Notes: generated from the sequence alone by a model not told the origin. 64,000 bases of DNA from JBFGFX01 sp965232455 (GCA_965232455.1 OZ246981.1:2666001-2730000); one strand, 5' to 3'. Positions 35,278 to 44,202 are shown, counted from the stretch's first letter. Program-made: numbers and translations.

Positions 35278-36846
35278 CTACGACGTCGGCCGCAAAACCT
35301 CGCCATGGAGGTTCGGCGCAATCTTGCCGTGCTCGCGAGCGACCTGACCGTTGACGATGACGACGTCGAAGCCTTCGGCAAGCCGCAACGGATCGGGATA
35401 ACTCGCCGTTTCACGCACCCGGTTCGGATCAAAAACGATGAGATCCGCTCTTTTCCCGACCTCGACGCTGCCGCGATCGGCAATTCCCAATACGCCGGCT
35501 GCAAACGAGGTCATCTTTCGCACCGCCTCGGGCAGGCTCAGCACGCCCTCCTGCATCACGTAACGCTCGATGATACGGGCGAACGTGCCGTGACCGCGCG
35601 GGTGAAACCCGGTGGGGCTGCCGTCGGAGCACACGCCAACCAGGGGATCTTCGAGGAGCCGCGATTGCAGTTCATCGTTCATCACAAAATACGCACCCGA
35701 GGCTCCCTTTGGTCCGATGACGTCGATCAACACGTCCTCGAAGGGCAACTCGAGCTCGTGCGACAGGTCCGCGAGCGTCTTCCCGGTATAGGGCTCCGTG
35801 CCGAGCAACGTTGCTTCGGGACCGTTGCGCTGGCTTATTCGTCTGCGCAGGTACTCCTCCAACTCCTCGCGGCGCTCTGCCCGCGCGACCGTGAACTGCT
35901 CCATGGTCTTCGCCCACACGGGGAACACGATACCGATACCGGTATAACTCGCGCTGTAGGGATACATCTCGGCGGTGATTTCGATACCGGCCGCGCGCGC
36001 GTTGCCGAGAATCTCCAGTATCTCCTCCGCCCGCTCGCGGCCCCTGCCGTACACCGACTTCAGGTGGGAGATGTGAACACGTGCGTGGCGACCCTGGTCG
36101 AGCAGCTCGGCAATGGAACTCTCGAGTTGATCGTCGTCTTCGTTGCGCATGTGACTCATGACCATGCGGTCGTTACGGCCGACCACCCGCGCCAGCGCCT
36201 CGAGTTCCCCGCGTCTTGCATTCAGGCCCGGGTTGTATTCCAGTCCGGTGCTCATACCGAAGGTATACTTCAGGGCATCGTCGAGCATCGAAAGCATCCG
36301 CTCGAGGTCCGCCGGCTCCGGTGTTTCCGCGCGGCCGATTCCGGCCCCGTTGCGCAACGTGCCGTGACCGACAAACATTGCGAGATTGGTGCCAATGCCG
36401 TTTTCGGCAACCCGCTCCAGCCACCTCGAGAGATCCGCTACGTCGGGGCTTGCGCCGTCCTGGCCCAGCGTGATGGTCGTGACGCCCATCGCCAGGAAGT
36501 TCTCCATCGCCGGAGTCTCGAGAGGATTGCCATGAGAATGCAGATCGATGAAGCCCGGCGCCACGATGCGACCGTCCGCGTCGATGCGCCGGGTGATTCT
36601 GCCGGCAATGTCCCGGTCACCGAATCGTGCGTCGCCGACGAATACGATCGATCCGTCCACGATCGCCACGTCGGCGGTCACGGCGTCGTTGCCCAGACCG
36701 TCGAGAACCTGGGCGTCTTCGATCAACAGATCGATCGTCGGATACTCGGACAGGAAATCCGGCTCCGATGGGCTGCACGCCGCAACCGCCGCGGCAAGCG
36801 ATATCGGAAGCAGGCCGAACGCGGGACGCTGTCCCGATTTACTCAT
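35278..36846 (-). CDS. Exported N-acyl-D-amino-acid deacylase
   Basis: A D-aminoacylase of 522 residues that hydrolyses N-acyl-D-amino acids. The N-terminus is a lipoprotein signal with lipobox AVAAC (Cys about residue 24). The amidohydrolase metal site shows DLHSHGN (HxH), HMRNEDD, VHISHLKS for the later ligands, and SDGSPTGFHPRGHGTFAR, a segment typical of D-aminoacylases. The start overlaps the S9 peptidase stop by 8 bases and the gene ends 35 bases before the M23-like gene. With these neighbours it likely processes peptides or cell-wall fragments outside the cytoplasm. Confidence 0.88.
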   Translation of the reverse strand: MSKSGQRPAFGLLPISLAAAVAACSPSEPDFLSEYPTIDLLIEDAQVLDGLGNDAVTADVAIVDGSIVFVGDARFGDRDIAGRITRRIDADGRIVAPGFIDLHSHGNPLETPAMENFLAMGVTTITLGQDGASPDVADLSRWLERVAENGIGTNLAMFVGHGTLRNGAGIGRAETPEPADLERMLSMLDDALKYTFGMSTGLEYNPGLNARRGELEALARVVGRNDRMVMSHMRNEDDDQLESSIAELLDQGRHARVHISHLKSVYGRGRERAEEILEILGNARAAGIEITAEMYPYSASYTGIGIVFPVWAKTMEQFTVARAERREELEEYLRRRISQRNGPEATLLGTEPYTGKTLADLSHELELPFEDVLIDVIGPKGASGAYFVMNDELQSRLLEDPLVGVCSDGSPTGFHPRGHGTFARIIERYVMQEGVLSLPEAVRKMTSFAAGVLGIADRGSVEVGKRADLIVFDPNRVRETASYPDPLRLAEGFDVVIVNGQVAREHGKIAPNLHGEVLRPTS

Positions 36847-38905
36847 CGTCGCCCTCGTCCGTGCCGTCGCGATACCGCGCGAACCACGCGAGAATATTGT
36901 CGACCTTTGCGTTCAGACGTGACGGCTTACCGGCAATGCCGTGGAAGGCGCCGGGCACCCGCACCATGACCGAATCAATTTTTCGCAACTTCAGCGCCTG
37001 ATAAAACTGTTCGGTTTCGGAGATCGGCGTCCGCTGGTCCTCTTCACCCGTAATCAGCATCGTCGGCGTTACCACGTTGGCGACCAGCGACAGCGGCGAA
37101 CGCTGCCAGTAGTGTTCGGGCTCCTCCCACGGCATGCCCGGAAACTGATAGGGAATCTGGTAGATATACGAGTCCGCCGTGAGCACCTTGCTTACCCAGT
37201 TGATCACGGGTTTTTGCACGGCTGCGGCCTTGAAACGGTCGGTCAATCCGATCGCGTACGCGGCGGCGATACCGCCCGCGGAACCTCCGGTAATGAACAG
37301 CTGCTCGGGATCGGCGATACCGCGTTCAATCAGCGCATCGATCCCGGACATGTGATCGGCAAAGTCCTCCGTACTGGAGTACTTGTACTGAAGCTTCAGC
37401 GCAAACTCTTCGCCGTAACCGGTGCTGCCGCGGTGGTTGTTGTAGAAAACCACGTAACCGTCCGCCGCGTAACGCTGAAGCTCGGCGGTAAACTGCGGGC
37501 CGTACGCCAGGTGCGGTCCGCCGTGGATTTCGAGAACGGTCGGGTACGCTTTGCCGGCCTCATAGCCGGGCGGCGTGATATACCAACCCTGAATTTCGGT
37601 GCCGTCCACCGAGGATGAATAGATGATCTCCTGGACCGCGCCGAGCTCGCGATTGCCGAGCAGATCGTCGTTCAACGAAGTCACCACCTGCATGCCGCGC
37701 CGGCCGCCAACCGCCACGTCGGCCGGCCGCCCGGCATCGCCGTGTGTGAACGCCACCGCGCCAGTGTCGGCCACGGTATAAGTGCCGCTCAGGTAAGGGC
37801 GGCCGAGCGAGGTTCCGCCGAGTCCGCGCACGACGGTTTCGACCCGGCCATCGAGACCGGCGCGCCCCACCTTGCGCTCGCCGCGATCGTCGTACTGAAA
37901 ATAGAGGCTGCGGCCGTTGGCGGCCCACTGCACGTTCCCCACCGACCGATCCAGATCCGCCGTCAGCGCCCTGTCGTCCGAGCCGTCGGCGTTCATCACC
38001 CGCAGAACCCTATTGCGGTAAGGGACTTTGCGATCGTCGTCGAACAGGTACGCGATGCGACGTCCGTCCGGCGAAACGATCGGTTCGCTTTCCCCGCCGG
38101 CGACGTCGGTGACGCGCGTCAGCGCGCCATCGTCGATCGAGATCGCGTATATATCGCGCTCGACCGGCTCGTACTCCCAATCGTCGTTGCGGTTCGCGGC
38201 GAAATAAATTTGTTCGCCGGTTGACGACCAGGACAGCGGACCGTCGTGATTGAAATCTCCGCTGCTTATCTGTCGTGGCGTGCCGCCGTCCGCGGGCAGC
38301 AGAAAAATATGCGTGTGACTGGTTTCCACGAAACCCGTCCCGTCGCGTTTGTATCGGACGGCATCGAACACTTTCACCGGCTCCGACCAACTTGACCCCT
38401 CGGGCCCCGAGCGGGGCTTCGCGAGCGGCTCCGATTCAGCCTTGACGGACATCGTAAAAGCGAGCCAGCGGCCGTCGGGCGACCAGCTCAGGGAGTCGGG
38501 GCCGTCAAGTACGTTTGCCAGCCGGGCGGTCTGCCCATTGTCCATCCACCGGATCATGATGTCGGTGCCCGTTTCGGCGCCCTGGAAATAGGCGATACGA
38601 TCGGCCCCGGGCGACCAGCGGGGAGAGCTTGCCTGGACGGCGCCTGACACCAGTGGCCGGTGACGGTCACCGGAGCTCGAGATCAGCCACAGATTGGAGC
38701 GCGTCGAATCCGTCATGATGTCGTTCGAGCGCCGCTCGTAAACGATGCGGCTGCCGTCCGGCGATATCTGCGGATCATTTGCGTATTCGAGCTCGAACAC
38801 GTCCTCCGCCTGGAAGACGTTCAGCGTCTCTTCGGCATTGGCCGGCAAAACGGCGAGCGCCGCGAGTCCGATAAGGGTTTTCTTGCACCGCCCGGTAATG
38901 GACAT
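36839..38905 (-). CDS. S9-family prolyl oligopeptidase / acylaminoacyl-peptidase
   Basis: An exported serine peptidase of 688 residues. A signal peptide (residues 1-24, ends PANAEE) is followed by a beta-propeller with repeats such as ISPDGSRIVYE, WSPDGRWLAF and VSPDGRRIAYLF, then an alpha/beta hydrolase domain. The catalytic Ser is in LFITGGSAGGIAA, with the Asp in TGEEDQRTP and the His in PGAFHGIAG. It is the first gene of the peptide-degrading operon and its stop overlaps the D-aminoacylase start. The 2OG oxygenase ends 55 bases upstream on the same strand and could be part of the same transcript. Confidence 0.9.
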   Translation of the reverse strand: MSITGRCKKTLIGLAALAVLPANAEETLNVFQAEDVFELEYANDPQISPDGSRIVYERRSNDIMTDSTRSNLWLISSSGDRHRPLVSGAVQASSPRWSPGADRIAYFQGAETGTDIMIRWMDNGQTARLANVLDGPDSLSWSPDGRWLAFTMSVKAESEPLAKPRSGPEGSSWSEPVKVFDAVRYKRDGTGFVETSHTHIFLLPADGGTPRQISSGDFNHDGPLSWSSTGEQIYFAANRNDDWEYEPVERDIYAISIDDGALTRVTDVAGGESEPIVSPDGRRIAYLFDDDRKVPYRNRVLRVMNADGSDDRALTADLDRSVGNVQWAANGRSLYFQYDDRGERKVGRAGLDGRVETVVRGLGGTSLGRPYLSGTYTVADTGAVAFTHGDAGRPADVAVGGRRGMQVVTSLNDDLLGNRELGAVQEIIYSSSVDGTEIQGWYITPPGYEAGKAYPTVLEIHGGPHLAYGPQFTAELQRYAADGYVVFYNNHRGSTGYGEEFALKLQYKYSSTEDFADHMSGIDALIERGIADPEQLFITGGSAGGIAAAYAIGLTDRFKAAAVQKPVINWVSKVLTADSYIYQIPYQFPGMPWEEPEHYWQRSPLSLVANVVTPTMLITGEEDQRTPISETEQFYQALKLRKIDSVMVRVPGAFHGIAGKPSRLNAKVDNILAWFARYRDGTDEGDDE

Positions 38906-38960
38906 GCTCTGGATTCCTTGTGGTTGGTGGTTGGTCGAATGCCTGAACGCGATCAGGGCC

Positions 38961-39983
38961 CTAAATGCGGTAGTGCGAAATCTGTACCTCGGACCCGTAG
39001 TCGGCGTAGTCGCCGTCGGTGCGGCGTGATCTGAACTCGGACCAGTTGATGCGTCGATAACGGGCCGGCGTTGCGCGGCCGACGAGTGACGGCAGCGGTT
39101 CGATAACGGTTCCGGCGCCCGGGTTGAAGAAAAACGGGATGCTGTAGCGGTCTGTCGAGTCCATTGCCAGCACGCGGTGGATCGCTGCCCGGTAAGTATC
39201 GTTCGACCACACCTGCATCATGTCACCGGTATTGATGACAAAAGCGCCTTCCCGCGGCGCAACGTCGTGCCAGCAATCGTCCTTGAAAACCTGCAAGCCG
39301 CCGACATCGTCCTGCAGGAGCACCGTAAGCGCGCCCGCGTCCGTGTGGTGATGCACACCGAGGTCGGCGACGTCGAGATGCGCAACGTCGCGGCGGCCGC
39401 GCATCGGGTCTTTCACCGGGTAATAGTTCAAGCGGACGAAACCGGTGTGCGCGGGATCGAAGTGGCGCTTGAGACTGTCCGCAGGAACGCCGAGCCCGCG
39501 CACCATCGCCGCAAGCAGCGTTAACGACAGGGCGCTACACGCATCTCGGTAGGCTTCCAGGAATTGACGGAAACGCGGGTCGAAGTCCGGCCAGCGGTTT
39601 TCCGACCGATAGATCGGATCGATACCGGCAGACGTGTAATCGAACACCTCTTTTTTGTCGCGCTGGTTCTTGGTCAGCTCGTTGTTGTAATACCCCCAGG
39701 GATTCTCACGAGTCCGGAGAATGGCCTCTTTGTCCGCGAGCGGCAGCGCAAAAAACCGACGGGTCTGCGCCCAGACGTCGTCGATGAGCGCGGCGGGAAC
39801 ACCGTGGTTCACGACCTGGAAGAATCCCCATTCACGACAGGCCGCCGCGATCTCATCAATTGCACGTTCACCGGATTCTCCGGCCCCGCCGGTGAGATCG
39901 CCGATGTCGATCACCGGAACCGATTCGCTGACACGCGTGTCGGCCGCGGATGGCCGCCTGTCCAGATCCGTTTCGCCGCTCAT
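38961..39983 (-). CDS. Isopenicillin-N-synthase-like 2OG-Fe(II) dioxygenase
   Basis: A cytoplasmic non-heme iron oxygenase of 340 residues. The N-terminal DIOX_N part has VPVIDIGDLTGG and CREWGFFQVVNHGVP; the C-terminal 2OG domain carries iron ligands in HHHTDAGALTVLLQ (HTD) and THE... NDTYRAAIHRV (final His), with the oxoglutarate arginine in DRYSIPFFFNP (R-x-S). GGGGGAGGA directly before ATG 39983 is an almost perfect ribosome site. The substrate is unknown; members hydroxylate or desaturate small acids, alkaloids and peptides. It lies upstream of the S9 peptidase gene. Confidence 0.87.
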   Translation of the reverse strand: MSGETDLDRRPSAADTRVSESVPVIDIGDLTGGAGESGERAIDEIAAACREWGFFQVVNHGVPAALIDDVWAQTRRFFALPLADKEAILRTRENPWGYYNNELTKNQRDKKEVFDYTSAGIDPIYRSENRWPDFDPRFRQFLEAYRDACSALSLTLLAAMVRGLGVPADSLKRHFDPAHTGFVRLNYYPVKDPMRGRRDVAHLDVADLGVHHHTDAGALTVLLQDDVGGLQVFKDDCWHDVAPREGAFVINTGDMMQVWSNDTYRAAIHRVLAMDSTDRYSIPFFFNPGAGTVIEPLPSLVGRATPARYRRINWSEFRSRRTDGDYADYGSEVQISHYRI

Positions 39984-40058
39984 TCCTCCCCCTCTTGGCC
40001 CGTTGCCGGCAACAGTTTACCCGTTTGGCCGTAACCGGAACACTCGCCGATCCCTTTC

Positions 40059-40086
40059 TGTAGGAGTCCGTCCTGACGGGCGATCC
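40059..40086 (+). repeat. REP-like repeat, copy 2 (left end)
   Basis: The 28-base sequence begins TGTAGGAGTCCGTCCTGACG. Its inner GTCC/GGAC-like bases fold back partly. It is identical to the reverse complement of 40373-40400 and closely matches the repeat at 7937. Short, extragenic and repeated in both orientations, it behaves as a REP. Confidence 0.8.
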
Positions 40087-40109
40087 CCCTTCTTTTGACG
40101 ATCGTGCCC

Positions 40110-40194
40110 GGCCTTGCCATTGGGGAGGTGTTTGGTGGAATGGCTCCCTTCGGTCCGCTTTATTTCCACCAAACACCTCCCCAACGACAAGGCC
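40110..40194 (+). repeat. Hairpin unit 1 (21-bp stem, 23-nt shared loop)
   Basis: The 21-bp arms are 40120-40140 (TTGGGGAGGTGTTTGGTGGA followed by A) and 40164-40184, perfectly complementary. The outer arms GGCCTTG (40110-40116) pair with CAAGGCC (40188-40194). Two mispairs separate the outer and main stems. The loop, 40141-40163, reads TGGCTCCCTTCGGTCCGC then TTTAT. Confidence 0.85.
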
Positions 40195-40252
40195 GATTCT
40201 GCCACTGCTAAAGTTCGTGGAAGCCATCCGTTCGGCCAGGGTGCAATGCGAA

Positions 40253-40339
40253 GAGGATTGGTGCCGGGGACCCCTTTAGGGGAAATAAAGCGGACCGAAG
40301 GGAGCCATTCCCCTAAAGGGGTCCCCGGTAGCAATCCTC
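40253..40339 (-). repeat. Hairpin unit 2 (different stem, same loop, inverted)
   Basis: The 21-bp arms are 40264-40284 and 40308-40328, perfectly complementary, with sequence unlike unit 1 except for the GGAA/TTCC top. The outer 8-base arms (40253-40260 GAGGATTG, with CAATCCTC at 40332-40339) pair after the same two-mispair step. The loop at 40285-40307 is the exact reverse complement of the unit 1 loop. Confidence 0.85.
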
Positions 40340-40372
40340 CGACGAGATACTCAACCGGCGATTACGGTTAGA

Positions 40373-40400
40373 GGATCGCCCGTCAGGACGGACTCCTACA
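40373..40400 (-). repeat. REP-like repeat, copy 3 (right end, inverted)
   Basis: The exact reverse complement of 40059-40086, closing the compound element just before the cupin stop at 40414. Flanking AAAGGG mirrors CCCTTT next to the left copy, with one base inserted. Confidence 0.8.
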
Positions 40401-40413
40401 AAGGGTTAACCGC

Positions 40414-40800
40414 TCAGCCGTCGCTTGTACCGCGCAGGTAGTCGTCCGTGCCGTCCAGCCAGTCGTCACGGCGAGGGGCCCAGATGTCCATCTCCTCGAC
40501 GTCGCCGATGCACAACGCCTCATGCGGCAGATTTGCCGGGATGACGACAACGTCGCCGGCCCTGAGCTCCCGTTCCTGTTCGCCGTTCTCCCCAAAGCGA
40601 AATCGCATGACGCCGGAGATGACCTGAGTGACCTGTTCGTTGTGGTGGCTGTGCATCGGCACCCGAAACCCGTCCTTCAAATAGATTCTGGCCACGGTCA
40701 TCAGCTCGCCCGTGATGATCTTGCGCTGCATCATCGGGTTGACCGTCTCCAGCGGTACGTCGTCCCAGGCCAGGAAACTGGCGGTTATTGGGCTGTTCAT
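40414..40800 (-). CDS. Cupin-domain protein
   Basis: A small single-cupin protein of 128 residues. The metal-binding cupin motif 1 is in PMHSHHNEQVTQVISGVMRF (HxH, then E, then G) and motif 2 in PANLPHEALCIGD (a His). This layout fits a metal-dependent cupin or a small-molecule sensor. It has no signal peptide. It is followed downstream by the compound hairpin element, and the nuclease gene ends 36 bases upstream on the same strand. The function cannot be told. Confidence 0.85.
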   Translation of the reverse strand: MNSPITASFLAWDDVPLETVNPMMQRKIITGELMTVARIYLKDGFRVPMHSHHNEQVTQVISGVMRFRFGENGEQERELRAGDVVVIPANLPHEALCIGDVEEMDIWAPRRDDWLDGTDDYLRGTSDG

Positions 40801-40836
40801 TGCGGCTTTCCCCCTCGCGGATTGGTTTTCCAGGGC

Positions 40837-42708
40837 CTACGGTATCAGGCTGAGACCGATGACGACCGGGTCGTGATCCGACGCGCGAAACGGCTCGCTC
40901 GGATCGAAAATACCCGGCGCGCGGTTGGCGTCCAGATTGTAGTCGAGGACCGGCGGCTCGTCGGCGTTGATATGCCATTCGGCGACGCCCGTTACCTGCG
41001 GCGCCAGCGACCGGGACGCCAGCGCGTGATCGAGAGCGCCAGCCTCGCCGCGAAACACGAAGGAATAGGCTTCCGGGCCGACAAACGTATCGAGCAAATT
41101 CTCGTATCCCGCATCGATCAGAGCTTGGAGCGGATCCGCCCGAAGATAGGCATTCAAATCGCCGATAATCAGCACGTCACCGTCACCGCTGCCGGTCGGA
41201 TCGCCGGCCAGCCAGTCTGCCAGCGCGGCCGCTGCCCGTGCGCGCGTGCGGTTGCAGTTTCCCTGACCGTCGGAACGATCCGGATCGCCGACATCGTCGC
41301 AACTCGACCCTTTCGACTTCAGGTGGTTGACCGCAATCGTCACCACACCGCCGTTGGCGACGGACGCGAACGATTGCGCAAGCGCCGGCCGGTTCTTGGC
41401 GTCGTTGAACCGTGCGTCGACGGTGGAATCGAGTACGGCGAATCCGCCAACCGTCTCGACGCTCGACGCATCGAAGACAAAACCGACGCGGATTGCGTCC
41501 GTACCAATCGGTCCGGTATCGACGAACCGCCAACGTCCGCGCCCGGCATTGACGTTCAACGCCTCGACAATGGCGCGCTGCGACGCGGACGACGTGTTCT
41601 CGATCTCCATCAAGCCCACGATGTCGGCGTCGGCCGCCAGGATCGCCGCGGTCAGCTTCTTCAACTGCCGCTCGAACTCGGCCGCCGTGTCCGCGCCACG
41701 ACACGCCGCCGTTCCCAAGGGCCCGCACACGCGTTGCCCCGAGTCGACGGTGGAAAAGAAATTCAGCGTGTTGAAACTCACCACGCGAAGATCGCCACCC
41801 ACGGAGGGCGCAATCGCCGGTCGCGTATTTCCGGGAACGATCGCCGGTTCGCCGACCGGTATGACACGGAACGTTTCGGTACCGGCGCTGCCGCTGCCGC
41901 GACTGTATCTCAAGGTTCCCGTCAGTGCAGACACTCTGTCGCCGAGCCGCAGCGTTCGCTGCGCCGCATCGGCGCCAGGAAAGAGATAACGCGGCGGCGT
42001 CTTGTTTCGCTCGTCCGAGCCGTCGTCCAGTACGATTGACGACCTGGCCACGAGATTCCGGTGTAACGCGTACTCGCCCGGGTCCGGACGGCGTTCGTTC
42101 GTGAATTGAAAAGTCCGGCCGCCGGCGGCCAGCGTCAGCGAGCCGAAACGCTCGAGATCGAATGCGTCGACGACGGTCAGCACCTGAGGAAACCGGACCA
42201 GCATCCCCTCGTAGCGCTCCAACCCGGCAATCTCGACACCGTCGCCGTTACGGACGGCGGTGGCCGCGGGCAAACTCAGGTCCGTCGGCGCGATCGACCC
42301 GCTGCCGACGATCCGCACGCTCGACGCTCGAAGCTGGGTCTCGCCGAAAAACTCCTCGACACGCCCGGCGGCGGCAACCCGGTCACCGACCTGGACGTCC
42401 ACACCCAGCGCGTCGTCGAAAACGAAGATCCCCTCCGAGCTGCGGCCGTCGGCGTCCGGGCGCTCTTCCTGCAGGAAAAACCCGCCAAGGCTGTTTTGCG
42501 GATCGGCGTCGCCGTCCTGAACGTCTCCGGTCACGATGCCCACGACACGTACCCGTTCACCGGCCAATGGACTTTGTGCACCGCTACCCTGTACCCGGTG
42601 AATGGGTGTGAAGCCGGAGTCCGGCGTTGCCGGTGCCACCGACGCCGTAGAGCCGCCGCAGGCGGCGATGACATGGGTGGCGAACAGCAGCGGAACGGCA
42701 AAACGCAT
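40837..42708 (-). CDS. ExeM/NucH-type extracellular endonuclease
   Basis: An exported DNase-like enzyme of 623 residues. The signal peptide has a lipobox VIAAC (Cys about residue 17). Residues 35-290 form the OB-fold and lamin-like N-terminal part of ExeM proteins (RVVGIVTGDVQDGDADPQNSL, LGGFFLQEE). The endonuclease/exonuclease/phosphatase domain starts at VVSFNTLNFFSTVD and has DIVGLMEIEN (catalytic Glu), VNHLKSKG, IIGDLNAY (Asp/Asn) and the final ASDHDPVVIG (His). Members degrade extracellular DNA for biofilm dispersal or phosphorus. The start is ATG 42708 at the beginning of the lipoprotein signal. Confidence 0.9.
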   Translation of the reverse strand: MRFAVPLLFATHVIAACGGSTASVAPATPDSGFTPIHRVQGSGAQSPLAGERVRVVGIVTGDVQDGDADPQNSLGGFFLQEERPDADGRSSEGIFVFDDALGVDVQVGDRVAAAGRVEEFFGETQLRASSVRIVGSGSIAPTDLSLPAATAVRNGDGVEIAGLERYEGMLVRFPQVLTVVDAFDLERFGSLTLAAGGRTFQFTNERRPDPGEYALHRNLVARSSIVLDDGSDERNKTPPRYLFPGADAAQRTLRLGDRVSALTGTLRYSRGSGSAGTETFRVIPVGEPAIVPGNTRPAIAPSVGGDLRVVSFNTLNFFSTVDSGQRVCGPLGTAACRGADTAAEFERQLKKLTAAILAADADIVGLMEIENTSSASQRAIVEALNVNAGRGRWRFVDTGPIGTDAIRVGFVFDASSVETVGGFAVLDSTVDARFNDAKNRPALAQSFASVANGGVVTIAVNHLKSKGSSCDDVGDPDRSDGQGNCNRTRARAAAALADWLAGDPTGSGDGDVLIIGDLNAYLRADPLQALIDAGYENLLDTFVGPEAYSFVFRGEAGALDHALASRSLAPQVTGVAEWHINADEPPVLDYNLDANRAPGIFDPSEPFRASDHDPVVIGLSLIP

Positions 42709-42782
42709 CGACGAATCATTATCGTGGCGCGGAACTCGAACCGCGGTTTATATCACGAATCCGCCGGTGTCATTGACGATCG

Positions 42783-43031
42783 CTAGCGGGACACCTCGAC
42801 GTAGGAAGAAAGGAAGTCCAGCCCGCGGCGAATTCTGTCCCGATCGAGGAGATCGAGTCTGATCGACTTCAGATCGGCGACCACCCAACGCAGCTCATGC
42901 GTCATGCAATAACCCCAGAGCAAACGGCCGATCTGCCACACGCCGCCGCGGCGACCGCATTGCGGACAACCGTGCTGTTCGCGCCGGCGATTCAACGGAA
43001 ATTCTACGACGTTGTCGCGGATTTGCGGCAT
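42783..43031 (-). CDS. Small zinc-ribbon-like protein of unknown function
   Basis: An 82-residue protein beginning MPQIRDNVVEFPLNRRREQ. Cysteines in CPQCG and, 22 residues later, GYCMTHE (with His) would make a C2-CH metal site. The rest is one charged helix (DLKSIRLDLLDRDRIRRGLD). The ATG at 43031 is preferred because GGGAG lies 5 bases upstream; the frame is open to 43073. It starts on the far side of a 190-base gap from the divergent MBL gene and precedes the nuclease gene by 74 bases. I do not recognise the family; a nucleic-acid or protein contact is possible. Confidence 0.6.
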   Translation of the reverse strand: MPQIRDNVVEFPLNRRREQHGCPQCGRRGGVWQIGRLLWGYCMTHELRWVVADLKSIRLDLLDRDRIRRGLDFLSSYVEVSR

Positions 43032-43263
43032 GGGTCTCCCACTCTTTCTTCCAATCGCCACTTTTCGTTCCAAGCTGTTGTAGATAGTCGGAAAATTATG
43101 TGCGCCGCGGCTGTGACCTGGCTCTCAAGCCGGGCAAGTTCCCGCATCTTTGTGGCCGTAATGAGAGTTGCGTTCAGCTTTGCCCGAATGGCAATCGCTC
43201 GCTGAGATGTGCAAGAATCGACCGCATAAGAAGACGCACAAGCCTTTTCACGGGGGAACGGCG

Positions 43264-44145
43264 ATGAAAACCCAGCGATCCGCCGGCGTATTGCTGCTGC
43301 TGGCATCCGGAGCCCTGTTTGCACAGGACTCCGACATTCGCATCCAGAGTGCTGAAGTCGTGCCCGGCCTGTACATGCTGGAGGGCGCCGACGGGCAGTT
43401 TGCGGGCGGCAACATGGGCCTTTTGACGGGCGACGACGGCGTGGTCCTCGTCGACGACGGACTCGAAGTCATCGGCGAGGCCTTACTCCAAGCCATAGCC
43501 GGGATTGTCGGCGAACCGGTGGACTTTGTCGTCAATACCCATTTCCACGGCGATCACACCGGCAGCAACGCGGCTCTCCATGCCCAGGGCGCCACGATCG
43601 TGGCACACGAAAACATCCGTGAGCGGCTGGCGGCCGGAGGCAGCGGTGAAGCCGCGACGAAGGAGGCGCTACCGACCATCACCTTCGCGGAAGGCGTAAG
43701 CTTGCACATGAACGGCATCGCCATTCGGGTAATGCACGTCGCCAACGCACACACGGACGGCGATTCCATACTCTATTTTCCGGATGTGAACGTGATTCAT
43801 ACCGGCGACGTACTGTTCAACGGGCTGTTTCCGTTCATCGACCTCGAAAGCGGCGGCAGCGTCGACGGATACCTGGCCGCACAGGACCGGATTATCGCGC
43901 TGGCCGACGAAGAGACGAAAATCATCGCCGGCCACGGACCGCTCGCAAGCCGGGCGGACGTCCAGCGAGCCCGCAACATGCTCGCCGACAGTCGGGCGCG
44001 CGTAAAACGCCTGGTTGATTCGGGCCTGTCCGAGGACGACATCGTCGAGTCCAATCCGCTCGCGGATTATCACGACGACTGGAACTGGCGCTTCATCACG
44101 ACGGAGCGGATGACCCGAACGCTGGTTCAGTCGTCGACGCGCTAA
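43264..44145 (+). CDS. Exported MBL-fold metallo-hydrolase (second paralog)
   Basis: A 293-residue periplasmic zinc hydrolase paralogous to the protein at 16383. The signal peptide ends at LFAQ (about residue 21). Metal motifs are NTHFHGDHTGSN (HxHxDH), VIHTGDVLFN and IIAGHGPLAS. The start ATG 43264 has GGGGAAC upstream and begins the signal; the frame is open to 43168. It lies 57 bases before the AbgT-family carrier gene and on the same strand, so both may be one transcript acting on an amide or ester product. Function is not known beyond hydrolase. Confidence 0.84.
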   Translation: MKTQRSAGVLLLLASGALFAQDSDIRIQSAEVVPGLYMLEGADGQFAGGNMGLLTGDDGVVLVDDGLEVIGEALLQAIAGIVGEPVDFVVNTHFHGDHTGSNAALHAQGATIVAHENIRERLAAGGSGEAATKEALPTITFAEGVSLHMNGIAIRVMHVANAHTDGDSILYFPDVNVIHTGDVLFNGLFPFIDLESGGSVDGYLAAQDRIIALADEETKIIAGHGPLASRADVQRARNMLADSRARVKRLVDSGLSEDDIVESNPLADYHDDWNWRFITTERMTRTLVQSSTR

Positions 44146-44202
44146 TCGGCGGCGGCGCCGTACACGCCACCTCGAATAACGATACTAAAAAAGGGATTTC
44201 CA

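Larger units (their letters stand above)
40052..40406. repeat. Compound inverted element: two hairpins with identical loops inside inverted REPs
   Basis: A non-coding block between the 2OG oxygenase and cupin genes. The two ends are inverted copies of a REP-like sequence (40059-40086 and 40373-40400; CCCTTT and AAAGGG extend them). Inside are two long hairpins in opposite orientation (40110-40194 and 40253-40339). Their 21-bp stems are perfectly paired but differ in sequence apart from the GGAA/TTCC closing end. Their 23-nt loops (40141-40163 and, inverted, 40285-40307) are identical. Beyond the 21-bp stem both have the same mispair-pair-mispair step and a further 7-8 paired bases. Open frames through it are shadows of the repeats. 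Confidence 0.85.

Noticed and set aside
40110..40339. Integron attC-like sites
   Set aside because: The hairpins are long but lack the RYYYAAC/GTTRRRY core sites, and there is no integrase or cassette array.
40017..40371. Open frames through the hairpin element, repeating the same peptide pieces
   Set aside because: The repeated peptides come from the inverted DNA repeats; there is no evidence for translation.
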